A stretch of DNA of 64,000 nt from JAJPKK01 sp963844635 (GCA_963844635.1 CAWJPD010000005.1:434001-498000), one strand, 5' to 3'; numbered from the stretch's first letter, positions 26,622 to 36,375 are shown. Made by a program: numbers and translations. The notes: generated by a model from the sequence alone, not told the origin.

Positions 26622-29602
26622 TTGAAGCCTCAAGACTTGTCGACGCACGGCCTCGCGGCACAAGACTTGGCCACTCGCATCGCAACGCCGACTGCTCTCG
26701 CCAATGCGGCCGGTTGCGCCGGCGTCAGCGCTTGGCTCGATGAGATTGGCGATTCAGGCGAGGGGCGCGAGCTCCGCAAAGTGACCGGCGCGCACCCTCG
26801 CTTGCGGGGGCTGATCGAGGCGGTGGCGTCGTGCTCGCCTTATCTCTGGGACCTGATCCGCGCCGATCCAGCGAGATTGGTTACAATCGTGACATCCGAC
26901 CCCGATGCGCGTCTCGCGGCATGCGTTGCCGAGGCGTCAGCGCGCATAACCGCCATCGAGTCCGATGCTGCAGCCATGCAGCTTGTTCGTACCATCAAGG
27001 CAGAAGCGGCGCTGCTGATCGCGCTCGCCGACATCGGCGGCATCTGGGACATGATGCAGGTCACGCGCGCACTGACGCAAGTAGCCGACGCGGCGGTCGG
27101 GGCGGCGCTGCGCTACGTGCTCGGCGCGGCTGCCCGGGCGGGCAGGCTTGCCCCTCTCGATCCGGCCGATCTCGAACGCGGTTGCGGTCTCATCGTGCTC
27201 GCCATGGGCAAGATGGGCGCCGAACGAACTCAATTATTCGAGCGACATCGACCTCATCCTGTTCTTCGACCCTGAGGCGCCTGCGTTGGTGCCGGGGAGC
27301 GAAGCCGGAGCATTCTATGTCAGGCTGGCACGGCAGCTTGTCAAACTCCTCCAAGAGCGCACCGAGAACGGCTATGTGCTTTCGCGTCGATGTGCGGCTG
27401 CGGCCCGACCCCGCCTCGACTCAGATCGCGATCTCGGTCCCTGCAGCGCTCGATTACTACGAAAGCCGCGGCCAGAACTGGGAACGCGCCGCCATGATCA
27501 AGGCGCGCGTCTGCGCCGGCGATCGCGGCGGCCGGCGCTGCGCTGCTGCGCGAATCTCGCGCCCTTCGTCTGGCGCAAATATCTCGACTATCGCGACGCT
27601 CGCCGACATTCACGAGATGAAGCGGCAGATCCACGCCTATCGCGGCCATGGCGTCATCGCGGTCGAAGGCCACAACATAAAGCTCGGCCGTGGCGGCATT
27701 CGCGAAATCGAGTTTTTCGTCCAAACCCAGCAGCTGATCGCCGGCGGCCGCAATCCACAACCTGCGCGGCACGGAAACGCTTGCAACCCTGCGCGAGCTT
27801 ACAGCCGGCGGTTAGATCGACGAATCGACGCGCGCCGACCTTGGACGCGGCCTACCGGTTCCTGCGCACGGTCGAGCACAGGTTGCAGATGGTGACCGAT
27901 GAGCAGACCCATACATTGCCGCAGCAATCGCGCCGAACTCGACCGCTTTGCGCGTTTTCTCGGCTATCCCGGCTCGCGACGCCTTCGCTCGCGACCTGCT
28001 TCGCCACCTGACGGCCGTGGAGGGCCACTATGCCCGGCTGTTCGAGCACGCGCCGCTCGCCGCCGCCGCGCGGCGCGGCCTGGTGTTCCCGCCCGAGGGC
28101 GACGCGCGCGAAACGCTTGGCAAGATTAGTGAGATGGGGTTCCGCCACCCGCTCGAAGCTTCGGCGACGGTGCGGCGCTGGCTCTGCCGGCGCACCGCGC
28201 GGCCTGAAGGGGGAGGCGGCGCGCGTCCCATTTCGTCGATCTCGTTCCGACCCTGATCGATCACATCGCGAAGGCGGAAAATCCGGACGCCGCGCTCGTC
28301 ACCTTCGACCGCTTCCTCGGCAACCTGCATGGCGGCGCGCGGCTGTTCTCGCATGCTGCTGCGCAATCCCGACCTGGTGGCACTGGTCGCGCGCGTGCTC
28401 GGCACCGCCCCGCCGCTCGCCGATACGCTCGCCCAGCATCCGCAGGTGCTCGATGCGCTGGTCGATCCCGCGTTCTTCGGTGCCTTGCCGGGCGCCGGAC
28501 GGACTGTCCTTCGGCTTGTCGCGCACGCTCGACCAGGCGCATTCCTACGAGGAGTTCCTCGACCGCGTCCGCATGTTCGGCCAGGAGCAGGGCTTTCTGA
28601 TCGGCGCGCGCATACTGTCCGGCACCGTCTCGGCGCAGCAGGCCGGGTTTTGCCTTCGCCTCGCTTGCGGACACCATCGTGCGCTCCCTCCACGGCAAAG
28701 TCATCGAGAGCCTGCGGTCAAGCCATGGGACGTGCCGGGCGGCAATGCCGCCGTGCTCGCCATGGGCAAACTCGGCGGCCGCGAAATGACTGCGACCTCC
28801 GACCTCGACCTCATCGTGGTCTACGATTTCGGTGCCGGCCCGGAGTCCGACGGCGCGCGCCCGCTTTATGCCAGTCAGTATTATGCCCGATTCACTCAAC
28901 GCCTGATCAGCGCGTTGACCACTCCGACCAATTACGGCCAGCTCTATCGCGTCGATATGCGGTTGCGGCCGTCCGGACGCTCAGGCCCGGTGGCGACCTC
29001 GCTCGCCGCGTTCGAGGCCTATCAACGCGACGAGGCATGGACCTGGGAACACATGGCGCTGACGCGGGCGCGGGTGGTCTCGGCGCCGCCTGAATTTGCG
29101 TGCGCGAGTCGAGGCCGTGATCCGCAGCGTGCTCTCGACCTCACGCGACGCCGAGGCCGTTGCTTTCGACGCGGTGGAGATGCGCCGCGCGATTTCCGCA
29201 GAGAAGGGCGACGGCGAGCGCTGGGACTTGAAGCACGCAGCCGGCGGCCTCGTCGACCTCGAATTCATCGCGCAATATCTTCAGCTGGTTCATGCGGCGG
29301 CGCAGCCCCGCATCCTCGATACCTCGACTGCCGGCGTCTTCGACAAGGCCGTGAAGCTCGGCATTCTGCCGCCTCAAGAGGCTGACATTCTGCGGCCTGC
29401 GGTTAGGCTCTATCACGACCTGGGCCAGATCCTGCGCTTGTGCGTCGCTGGCCCATTCGATCCAAAATCCGCGGGCGGCAGCCTGATGGCGCTGCTTGCC
29501 CGCGCGGCCGACCTGCCGGATTTCCAGACGCTCGAAGCGCACCTCACCGAAACCCAGGCTCGCGTGCGAAGAAGCTTTATCCGCATTCTCGGCGACACCT
29601 GA
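26622..29602 (+). pseudogene. glnE: Glutamine synthetase adenylyltransferase/adenylyl-removase, many frameshifts
   Basis: GlnE adds AMP to, and removes it from, glutamine synthetase in response to PII. Both nucleotidyltransferase halves are plain: AMGKMGA...SSDIDLILFF and AMGKLGGREMTATSDLDLIV, with the C-terminal RILGDT tail. As given, the frame is broken by about 15 one-base insertions (near 27222, 27379, 27524, 27555, 27592, 27761, 27840, 27931, 27971, 28185, 28228, 28352, 28497, 28651, 29095), one deletion (about 28733) and a TAG at 27813-27815 where Trp is expected. Corrected length is exactly 988 residues, normal for GlnE. The start is probably the TTG at 26622. Error-rich sequence is more likely than decay. 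Confidence 0.9.
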
Positions 29603-29655
29603 TCGATCGCCGCCGGGAGACCCCCTTTTGGCAGGCCCGCGGCTTTGGAATGGCC

Positions 29656-29745
29656 TTGCGTTCAGTTTGAAACGCCTCCCCCTCGCATCTCTTTTTTGCG
29701 CATGATGTCTTTCCGAAAAGTCTGCGACTTTTCGGCATCATACTC
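29656..29745 (+). repeat. GCGTTCAGTTTGAA-type dispersed repeat, copy A
   Basis: About 90 bp beginning TGCGTTCAGTTTGAA and ending with the nested hairpin CCGAAAAGT-ctgcg-ACTTTTCGG (29713-29735) and CATCATACTCT. It is tandem with copy B, just after glnE. Confidence 0.8.
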
Positions 29746-29747
29746 TG

Positions 29748-29855
29748 GAGCGGGATGCGTTCAGTTTGAATCGCCTCCCCCTCCCCTCGCATCTCTTTGA
29801 TTTTGCGCATGATGTTTGTCCGAAAAGTCTGCAACTTTTCGGCATCATGCTCTAA
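29748..29855 (+). repeat. GAGCGGGATGCGTTCAG-type dispersed repeat, copy B
   Basis: About 108 bp beginning GAGCGGGATGCGTTCAG. It contains GCATGATG, the hairpin CCGAAAAGT / ACTTTTCGG (29820-29842) and ends CATCATGCTCTAA. Other copies are at 33769-33866 (reversed), 36611-36770 and 56269-56371. Confidence 0.82.
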
Positions 29856-29857
29856 GC

Positions 29858-30676
29858 TCACGAACAATAGACCCGCGGCCGCTGCCTCGCCTGTACGGGG
29901 ACGATCCGCGGCTTGCCGGTCACTCCAGCGATCTCCTGCACCAGCTTGGTCCGCGTGGCGTCCTTGAACTGCTCGCGCTCATGGATCGCGATGACGAAGG
30001 AGCCGGGCCCGCCGGTGACGCAATCCTCGTAATACACGTCGAGGTTAGGGATATCGGTCCCGGTGCCGAACGGCCGGCTCAGCATGATCGGCAGTCCGTT
30101 GATGGTGATCCCCTCGCTGACCACCTGATCGCGCATGATGGTCACCGGCGGTCCCATATTGTTGGTGCCGTCGCCCGAGACGTCAATGACGCGCCGCAAC
30201 CCGGCATAGCCGCTGGTATCGAACATCGGTCGGGCGAATTGCAGCGCGCCATAAATCGAGGTGCGCGGTGCACGGCGATAGGGCGTGCGCCGGATGATCT
30301 CGGTCGCCGCGGCGGCCGTTTCCGGGCCGTCGACGATGCGCCACGGGAGCACGACCTTCTGGTCGTTGATCGCTGCCCATTCGAAATAGGTGATCGCGAT
30401 CCGTCCATTGATGCCTTGCCGCAGCGCGTCGAGGAACTCGCGCGAGGTCAATCCGAGGATATAGCCCTCGCGCTGCAGCGCCTGCTCCTCCGGGTCCATC
30501 GAGTTGGACACGTCGACAGCGATGACCAGTTCGGTATCGACCGGCTCGGCGCCAGGCCGATTATCTGCGAGCAAGGAGCCGAGACGAGGTGCCGCGAACC
30601 CCGCGACGGCGAAGGCCGCTGCTGCGAAGGCGGCAATCCCGGCCGCTGCAACCGAAGCGAAAAGGGGTACGCGCAT
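29858..30676 (-). CDS. DUF1194 von Willebrand factor A-like protein
   Basis: A 272-residue exported or anchored protein. The N-terminal hydrophobic segment is rich in alanine (about 5-30). The VWA-type fold has the metal-ion-dependent adhesion motif DVSNSMD (DxSxS, about residue 55), a T in RTSIYGAL and a third acidic site DVSGDGTNN. This pattern and the FEWAAINDQKVVLPW segment are those of DUF1194, of unknown function, often in Bradyrhizobiaceae. The start at 30676 has GGAGACACC directly upstream. The adjacent repeat hairpin (copy B) lies 3 bp past its stop and may end the transcript. Confidence 0.88.
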   Translation of the reverse strand: MRVPLFASVAAAGIAAFAAAAFAVAGFAAPRLGSLLADNRPGAEPVDTELVIAVDVSNSMDPEEQALQREGYILGLTSREFLDALRQGINGRIAITYFEWAAINDQKVVLPWRIVDGPETAAAATEIIRRTPYRRAPRTSIYGALQFARPMFDTSGYAGLRRVIDVSGDGTNNMGPPVTIMRDQVVSEGITINGLPIMLSRPFGTGTDIPNLDVYYEDCVTGGPGSFVIAIHEREQFKDATRTKLVQEIAGVTGKPRIVPVQARQRPRVYCS

Positions 30677-30889
30677 GGTGTCTCCTTCGCGATGCGAGGC
30701 AGCCCATGGTGACCCGCGCCAACGCGTCGTGCAAGCTGGCAGTGGCGCAAAAATCCTGCGCTAATGGCTAGGGCTCGCCACGCGACAATATCCGCTCGCC
30801 GCAACGCCCGGTGAAGCGGAGTGGCGACGTTGTTTCGCCGCGTCGACATGCTCTACCTTGCTCGCTGAAAATCAAGGACACAAACGGCG

Positions 30890-31367
30890 ATGTTTTCGAG
30901 GACCTGGGACGAAAGGTTCATGTTGCTGGCGCACCAGATCGCCCGGTGGAGCAAGGAAAAGGGACGCCGGGTCGGCGCGGTCGTCGTCGGTCCCGATAAG
31001 GAGATCAGATCGACCGGTTTTAACGGCTTTCCCCGCGGCGTGCGCGACGACATCGAGGCGCGGCATTCGCGCGAGACTGGGGCAAAATACCTGTGGGAGC
31101 TCGCATGCCGAACGCAACGCCATCTACAACGCGGCCCGCATCGGCGTTTCACTCAAAGGATGCGTCATGTACGTGCCATGGTTTCCGTGCGTCGAATGCG
31201 CCAAGGCGATCATCCAGGCGGGGCTGTCCGAGGTGGTCGCCTACGAGCCCGATTTTGCCGAGCCGAAATGGGGTGCCGATTTCAAAATCGTGCAGGAAAT
31301 GTTCAGCGAAGCCGGCATCGTGGTGCGCTATCTCGCGCGGCTCGAGGATTTGCAGATTGGCTCATGA
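30890..31367 (+). pseudogene. dCMP/cytidine deaminase-family zinc enzyme, one frameshift
   Basis: Small zinc deaminase of the dCMP deaminase (ComEB-like) type, 158 residues after correction. Zinc ligands are the His of HAERNAIYNAAR and the cysteines of PWFPCVECAKAI; the N-terminus WDERFMLLAHQIARWSKEKG fits the same family. As given, one extra G in TGTGGGAGC (31094-31096) separates the N-terminal half from the HAE motif. Removing it restores the whole protein. Likely role is deamination of dCMP to dUMP for dTTP supply; the exact nucleotide substrate is inferred. Confidence 0.82.
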
Positions 31368-31526
31368 TCCTCCGCGGCCGGTTCGCACATCTCGACGCGG
31401 CCGGGCAGTTGCGGTAGCGTCGCCAATGAACGCTGGAAGCAAGTGTTTGGTTAATGGCGGAAAGCAGCACGCACGGTACTCCACGCGTCCTTCCGGATTG
31501 GAAGGCCGCCCGCACATGGGGAGCAG

Positions 31527-32441
31527 ATGAACGCGATCTTCGGACTGGCATCCTTAATGAGGCCGCTCGCCCGCCGTGCGGGATCGGCCGCAATCCTCAT
31601 CGGCGCAGCGCTTGCGATTTGCGGCAGTGGTGCTGGCCGCGCCGAGGGACCCAGCGATATTCCCGATCTCGGTTCATCCAAGGATTGGGCCTGGACCCCG
31701 CTGACGATCAATGGCGGCATTGCCCGCTACGGAACCGGTTGGTTCGATCCGCCGGCCGGGTTCCGGGGTCCGATCCATCAACATCCCGACTACCCGCTCC
31801 GCGGCAACGAAACCCGCCGGCCGACACCGGCGCTCGGCAACTACATGGACCCGATCCTGAAACCATGGGCGGCCGAGCAGATGCGCAAATCGAACGAGGA
31901 AGTGCTGTCCGGTGAGGTCGGGATTCCGTTTCTGGCGCAGTCACGATGCTGGCCCGGCGGCGTGCCCGGACAACTGCTGTGGACGACCGAGCCGCTCTAT
32001 TTCATCCAGAAGCCGCACGAGGTGTGGATGATCTGGCAGCGCGACCAGTGGGTGCGCCGGATCTATCTCACCGACAAGCATTCGGATCAGATCACCAAGT
32101 CCTGGTATGGCGAATCGATCGGCCACTATGAAAATGGCGAACTGGTCATCGACACCATTGGGATCAAAGCGCACCCGCTCAAGTTCATCGACATGTTCCG
32201 CACCCCTCACACGGACCAGATCCATGTGGTGGAGCGCTTCAAGGTCACACCGGACAACAAGTTCCTGGAGGGTTTCATCAAGATCGAAGACCCGGGCACG
32301 TTCAACGAACCCATGTACGCGACCAAGCGCTGGCGCAAGGACAAGAACAATTGGAGCGAGTCGATCTGCGCCGAGAATAACGTCGATTACGTCAAGGAGA
32401 ACCCGACCCCGATCCCGCAGTCGGACCACGGGGACTTTTGA
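31527..32441 (+). CDS. Conserved exported protein of unknown function
   Basis: A 304-residue protein with an Arg-containing N-region and signal peptide (SAAILIGAALAICGSGAGRA, about 19-39). The mature part has KPWAAEQMRKSNEEVLSG, CWPGGVPGQ, and a C-terminal beta-rich domain with IYLTDKHSDQ, SWYGESIGHYENGELVIDT and DPGTFNEPMYATKRWRK. These features recur in a large family of proteobacterial hypothetical proteins with the pattern 'G.S.G.WEGDTLVVDT'; I know of no assigned function. The start at 31527 has GGGAGCAG immediately upstream. Confidence 0.75.
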   Translation: MNAIFGLASLMRPLARRAGSAAILIGAALAICGSGAGRAEGPSDIPDLGSSKDWAWTPLTINGGIARYGTGWFDPPAGFRGPIHQHPDYPLRGNETRRPTPALGNYMDPILKPWAAEQMRKSNEEVLSGEVGIPFLAQSRCWPGGVPGQLLWTTEPLYFIQKPHEVWMIWQRDQWVRRIYLTDKHSDQITKSWYGESIGHYENGELVIDTIGIKAHPLKFIDMFRTPHTDQIHVVERFKVTPDNKFLEGFIKIEDPGTFNEPMYATKRWRKDKNNWSESICAENNVDYVKENPTPIPQSDHGDF

Positions 32442-32547
32442 TCGCAGCTGGTCGCTCGGCACCTCGATCGAACTTTGGCGGCGCGAGGGCGCGACAAACG
32501 TCGCTTCCGTGCCGCTCGGCGAGTTGGCGCGATCGCGAGCGCCACGT

Positions 32548-33756
32548 TCAGATGATACCGCGGGCGCGTAAAGCCTCCAGTTCTGCGGCCTTCAAGCCCA
32601 GCCGTTCGGAAAGCACCTCGTCGGTGTGGGCGCCGAGTTGTGGAGGTGGCAGGCGATAGTCGACCGGCGTCTCGGAAAGGCGTACCGGGTTCGCGATCAC
32701 GTCGACGCCGTTCGGGGTCGCCGGGTGCGACATGTGTAAGACGACGCCGCGCGCTTGCAGCTGCGGGTGCGCAAAGGCATCCTTCAAGGTATTGATCGGG
32801 CCGCCGGCGATATTGAGCACTTCGAGCCCTTCGACCCATCCGGCCGTTGTTTTGGTCAGCATCACCGGCACCAGCGTCTCGATGACAAGCTTGCGGTTTT
32901 CGACCCGCGCCGCATTGGTGGCGAAACGTTCGTCGGCGAGGAGGTTTTCAAGACCAAAGTTCTCGCAAAAGCGTTTGAATGCCGGATCGTTGGCGATCGA
33001 GAGCACGACGTGCCCGTCTGCGGTTGCGAACACCTGATAGGGCACGATGTTGGGATGCTCGTTGCCGAGCCGCGGCGGGTTCTCCCCGGTGGCGAGATAG
33101 TTCATGCCCTGATTGGCGAGCCAGGCGGCGTGCGCATCCAGCATACCGATGTCGATATGCTGGCCATGCCCGGTGGCGTCGCGATGGCGCAGGGCCGCGA
33201 GAATGCCGATGCAGCCATAAAGGCCGGCAAAGAGGTCCGCGACTGGTACCCCGACCTTCTGGGGCGGGCCGTCGGGTTCCCCGGTGAGGCTCATGACGCC
33301 GCCCATCGCCTGGACCAGGGCGTCATAGCCGGGACGCTGCGCGTAGGGGCCGGTCTGGCCGAACCCGGTGATCGAGCAGTAGATCAGCGCAGGAAAGCGC
33401 TCGTGAAGCTCAGGATAGCCAAGCCTGAATTTGGCAAGCGCCCCAACCTTGAAATTCTCTACGAGAATGTCGCTTTGAGCGATCAGCTTACGCGCAATCT
33501 CCTGACCCTCGGGAGTCGCGATGTCGAGGGTCACCGATCGTTTGTTACGGTTAGTGCCTGCAAAGTAGGCGCTTTCGCGCGTCCCCGGCAGATAGGGCGG
33601 CGCAAATCCGCGGGTGTCGTCGCCGCTGCCCGGCTTTTCGATCTTGATGACGTCGGCGCCGAGATCGGCGAGCATCTGCACGCAAGTCGGCCCTGCAAGC
33701 ACGCGCGTAAGGTCAAAGACGCGCACTCCGTTCAACGGTCCGGTTGACTGGGTCAT
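32548..33756 (-). CDS. CaiB/BaiF family CoA-transferase
   Basis: A 402-residue class III CoA-transferase: N-terminal RVFDLTRVLAGPTCVQMLADLGADVIKIE, substrate loop RGFAPPY, catalytic Asp in VGVPVADLFAGLYG (about residue 169), and C-terminal QLGAHTDEVLSERLGL. It is a paralogue of frc in this window but lacks the frc-type glycine loop, so the acyl-CoA pair is not oxalate/formate; substrates cannot be told from sequence. It stands alone, with no dehydrogenase or ligase partner, and is preceded by a reversed copy of the dispersed repeat. Confidence 0.9.
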   Translation of the reverse strand: MTQSTGPLNGVRVFDLTRVLAGPTCVQMLADLGADVIKIEKPGSGDDTRGFAPPYLPGTRESAYFAGTNRNKRSVTLDIATPEGQEIARKLIAQSDILVENFKVGALAKFRLGYPELHERFPALIYCSITGFGQTGPYAQRPGYDALVQAMGGVMSLTGEPDGPPQKVGVPVADLFAGLYGCIGILAALRHRDATGHGQHIDIGMLDAHAAWLANQGMNYLATGENPPRLGNEHPNIVPYQVFATADGHVVLSIANDPAFKRFCENFGLENLLADERFATNAARVENRKLVIETLVPVMLTKTTAGWVEGLEVLNIAGGPINTLKDAFAHPQLQARGVVLHMSHPATPNGVDVIANPVRLSETPVDYRLPPPQLGAHTDEVLSERLGLKAAELEALRARGII

Positions 33757-33768
33757 CGCGCCTGTTTA

Positions 33769-33866
33769 GCGCACGAGCCCGAAAACTTGCAGACCTTTCG
33801 GGTCAAGACCATGCGCAAAAACCAAAGAGAGCCGAGGAGGCGAGGCAAACCGAGCGCATCCCGCTA
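33769..33866 (-). repeat. Dispersed repeat, copy C (reverse orientation)
   Basis: Reading on the minus strand: AGCGGGATGCGCTCGGTTTG ..., TTTTTGCGCATGGTC, then CCGAAAGGT-ctgca-AGTTTTCGG and GGGCTCGTGCGC. It is more diverged than copies A and B but shows the same order of elements. Confidence 0.7.
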
Positions 33867-34027
33867 GCCTCAGCTTCGAGCCGCGCCAAGTGCTCTGCCG
33901 GACGAGTGTGCGTCATCCGACATTGGGCTCCCGGGATGCGAAGCGCGTCCTCCTGACGCTTCGCCGTGTTGCACGCCTCTTGCAACGTAATCCTATCGTG
34001 ATGCGTTGTCGGTGACAGCTGCGGCGT

Positions 34028-34043
34028 TGTGACATCAGTCACA
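34028..34043. promoter_or_regulatory. CRP/FNR-like palindrome TGTGA-N6-TCACA
   Basis: TGTGACATCAGTCACA matches the CRP consensus half-sites exactly. It lies 272 bp upstream of the CoA-transferase start and 299 bp upstream of the next forward gene. Whether a Crp-family protein binds it is unknown. Confidence 0.4.
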
Positions 34044-34341
34044 GCCTCAGTTTCGCCAAATGTACATACCAAGTTGCTCAGTTCCATGCCGGCTCCTGGC
34101 CGGGGTGGATTGCCAAGGCCCTGCGCGTTCATGGTCAGCGACGGTCACGGCTTCGACGCCAAAAGCAGCAACCGACCTGGGCTCAATCGTTACGGCATTG
34201 AGCAGTCAAGACCCGAGTGGTCATGGCTTGGGCGGTCGAGGCGTGAGACATCAAAGCTTGAACGGTCAGGGTCCGGGCAGGGAAGCGCTTGGAAAAGCAT
34301 CGCTGGGGCTACCGGGGCATCTAAGACAGGAGTTCCTCGCC

Positions 34342-34755
34342 ATGTGTGACTACAGCCTACAAGGGGTCGCATCACGTCCAGCGGCTGTCGGCGACAAGCT
34401 GACGACGCGGAATTTCGGCACCGGAACACGAGGGTTTGGCGCGGCGGAGGATCGCGCCACGGCGGTCTGCCTGCTTCCCGGCACCGAGATCGCCTTCCCT
34501 GCCGAGGTGGCGATCGAGTCGCCACGTTTCTTCGGGCAGAGCGTGAGGACCGTGAAGCACAGGACCGCGATCTTCCGTCAAGTCGACAAGGAGACCCCGC
34601 ATGTGCATCACGACGCACTCGAGTTCCCTGACGGCCAGATCGTGCTGTTGACCGCGTTGCGGGAAGGCCAGGAGGCGACCGTTCTCCAGCTTCCGGCACG
34701 GCCGACCAGCCAGCGCGAAGTCGAAGAGCAGCGCCGCGCCGCCTTCACGGGCTGA
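34342..34755 (+). CDS. Conserved small protein (MCDYSL family), unknown function
   Basis: A 137-residue cytosolic protein beginning MCDYSLQGVASRPAAVGDKL, with VCLLPGTEIAFPAEV, FRQVDKETPHVHHDALEFPDG (a possible metal site HVHH) and a C-terminal ATVLQLPARP. I have seen this family as a conserved hypothetical in Bradyrhizobium relatives, with no function known to me. The start at 34342 is preceded by AGGAG. It has its own strong terminator and a long untranslated leader, suggesting a monocistronic, possibly abundant transcript. Confidence 0.75.
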   Translation: MCDYSLQGVASRPAAVGDKLTTRNFGTGTRGFGAAEDRATAVCLLPGTEIAFPAEVAIESPRFFGQSVRTVKHRTAIFRQVDKETPHVHHDALEFPDGQIVLLTALREGQEATVLQLPARPTSQREVEEQRRAAFTG

Positions 34756-34787
34756 CAAGCTCCTTCGGCGGAGTGCACGAAGTCGCC

Positions 34788-34820
34788 AAGGTCGCCCTCG
34801 CGGGCGGCCTTTTGTTTTTA
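34788..34820 (+). terminator. Rho-independent terminator
   Basis: Ten-base-pair stem AAGGTCGCCC / GGGCGGCCTT (one G-U pair) with a TCGC loop, followed by TTGTTTTTA, 32 bp after the preceding stop. Confidence 0.85.
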
Positions 34821-34886
34821 ACCCAAGAGGAAAGCATTCCGGTATCGCCCGGCTTGTCGCGGAGGCCGAGCCGCCGCTGGCGAAGA

Positions 34887-36375
34887 TCAGCGCCCGTCAG
34901 GGATGCGTACGCCCGACCACGCATCGCGTATCTGTTGGTAATGGACCATCGGATCATAAAGCGGGATCTTGAGTCCGAGCTTGGGAAGGTTGAGTTCGCC
35001 AACCGATGCCAGCAGAGTATAGGACGCGACCACCCGATCGTGCTGCGCGACGACCAGCTGCGTCCGCGACGTGACCAGTTCCTGGACCGCATTCAGCACG
35101 TCGAGCGTGGTACGTTGGCCAACCCGGGCCTCTTCGCGAACGCCGTCGAGCGCGATTTCGTCGGAAGCAACGAAGGCCTGATTGGCGAGGACGGAAGCTT
35201 TGGCCGCATCGAGTTGGCCCCATGAGGTCACCACATTGGCCTGCACCTGGTCGCGCGCGGTTTCAAGATCGATGCGCTTCTGCCCAACGGTCTCCTTCGC
35301 TTGTCGGATCGAAGAATATTCTGCCCCGCCCTGATATAAAGGGATGCTAATCTGGCCCTGGACGAACGCGTTAAACTGTTGCTGGAGGTTGAACGCTTGC
35401 TCGCCCCACTCCTGCTGGATGGTGCCGACGACGGTTGCGGTTGGGTAAAGCGCGCCCTCATTGATTTTTACTTGCAGGACCGCGGCATCAATTCCGAACA
35501 TGGCGACGCCGACGCTCGGATGGCGGGCGCGCGCGATCTGGATCGCATCGGTCAATCGCCGCGGCGTCAAGCGATCGACCGGCGACGCCGGCGTCAACGT
35601 TCCCGCCTCAACTCCGATAACCTGGCGATATGTGGCCTTGGACAGCGCGTATTGCGCTTCCGCCGACAGCACTGCGGCGCGTCCCTGCGCCAGCCGCGCT
35701 TCGGCCTGGGCCACGTCGGTGCGAGTCACTTCGCCGACGATGAAGCGGTCGCGTGTTTGTCGCAACTGCTCCTGGAGCACTTCGACATTGCGGCGGTTCA
35801 GCTCCAGCAGCGCGCCGTCGCGCAGCAGGTTCATATAGGCCGTGGCAGCATTGAGCAGGATCGTCTGTTCGGCCACCCGCAACGCTTCCCGTGCCGCCGA
35901 TGTGTTGGATTCAGCTTGTCGGACCCGATTGCCGGTTTGGAATCCATTAAAAAGAGTTTGGGTAGCAGTAATGCCGGCAGCCGGATTATTGTATATATAG
36001 GAACTGCGGGGATAGACAGGAGCACGGCCTGGGAGATTTATCGTGGTACTCCCGGTGGGGGTCTGAATTGTTTGTTCCTGTGTGCCGATGCCCTTCGAAA
36101 CCGACGAGAGGTAATTCTCGGCAGACGAGACAGTCGCTCTGACTGTAGGCCGGTAGCCGGAGAGCGCCTGTGGCACGGTTTCGTCCGTTTCGCGGACGAC
36201 AGCGCGCTGCGAGTTAAGTTGCGGATTGTTCTGGTAGGCCTGAAATCAGGCCCTGTTCAAGCGTGTCGGCGCTCGCCGGCAGACTTAAGCAGGCTACCCA
36301 AGACGCTGCCCAACAGGCAAAAACAATCGCGTTGAGTCGAAAAGTTGCCCCGACCCCCAAGATACCCTCACCCAT
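34887..36375 (-). pseudogene. tolC: TolC-family outer-membrane efflux protein, one frameshift near the N-terminus
   Basis: Outer-membrane channel of type I secretion/RND efflux, 495 residues after correction. The two OEP repeats are clear (NNPAAGITATQTLFNGFQTG ... LLRDGALLELNRRNVEVL and QISIPLYQGGAEYSS ... LDVLNAVQELVTSRTQL). The true N-terminus is hidden: from the ATG at 36375 the other frame reads MGEGILGVGATFRLN, a signal peptide (AIVFACWAASWVACLSLPASA) and DTLEQGLIS. After one extra G at about 36238 (CAGGCC), the main frame continues as AYQNNPQLNSQRAVVRETDE. It lies downstream of pcm, as is usual in this order, but a repeat separates them. Confidence 0.88.

Larger units (their letters stand above)
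33757..34341. other. Intergenic region with reversed repeat and CRP-like palindrome
   Basis: 585 bp without a convincing gene. It holds dispersed repeat copy C (33769-33866), a perfect TGTGA-N6-TCACA palindrome (34028-34043), and a long leader to the next gene (34100-34340) rich in GGTCA/GGTCG words but without a clear periodic repeat. Confidence 0.5.

Noticed and set aside
26622..29602. glnE as a truly decayed pseudogene
   Set aside because: Lesions are almost all single-base insertions, the protein text stays conserved between them, and corrected length is normal. One nonsense codon remains unexplained.
32548..33756. A second formyl-CoA transferase
   Set aside because: It lacks the glycine-rich loop seen in frc and stands away from oxalate genes; only the general CaiB/BaiF family can be supported.
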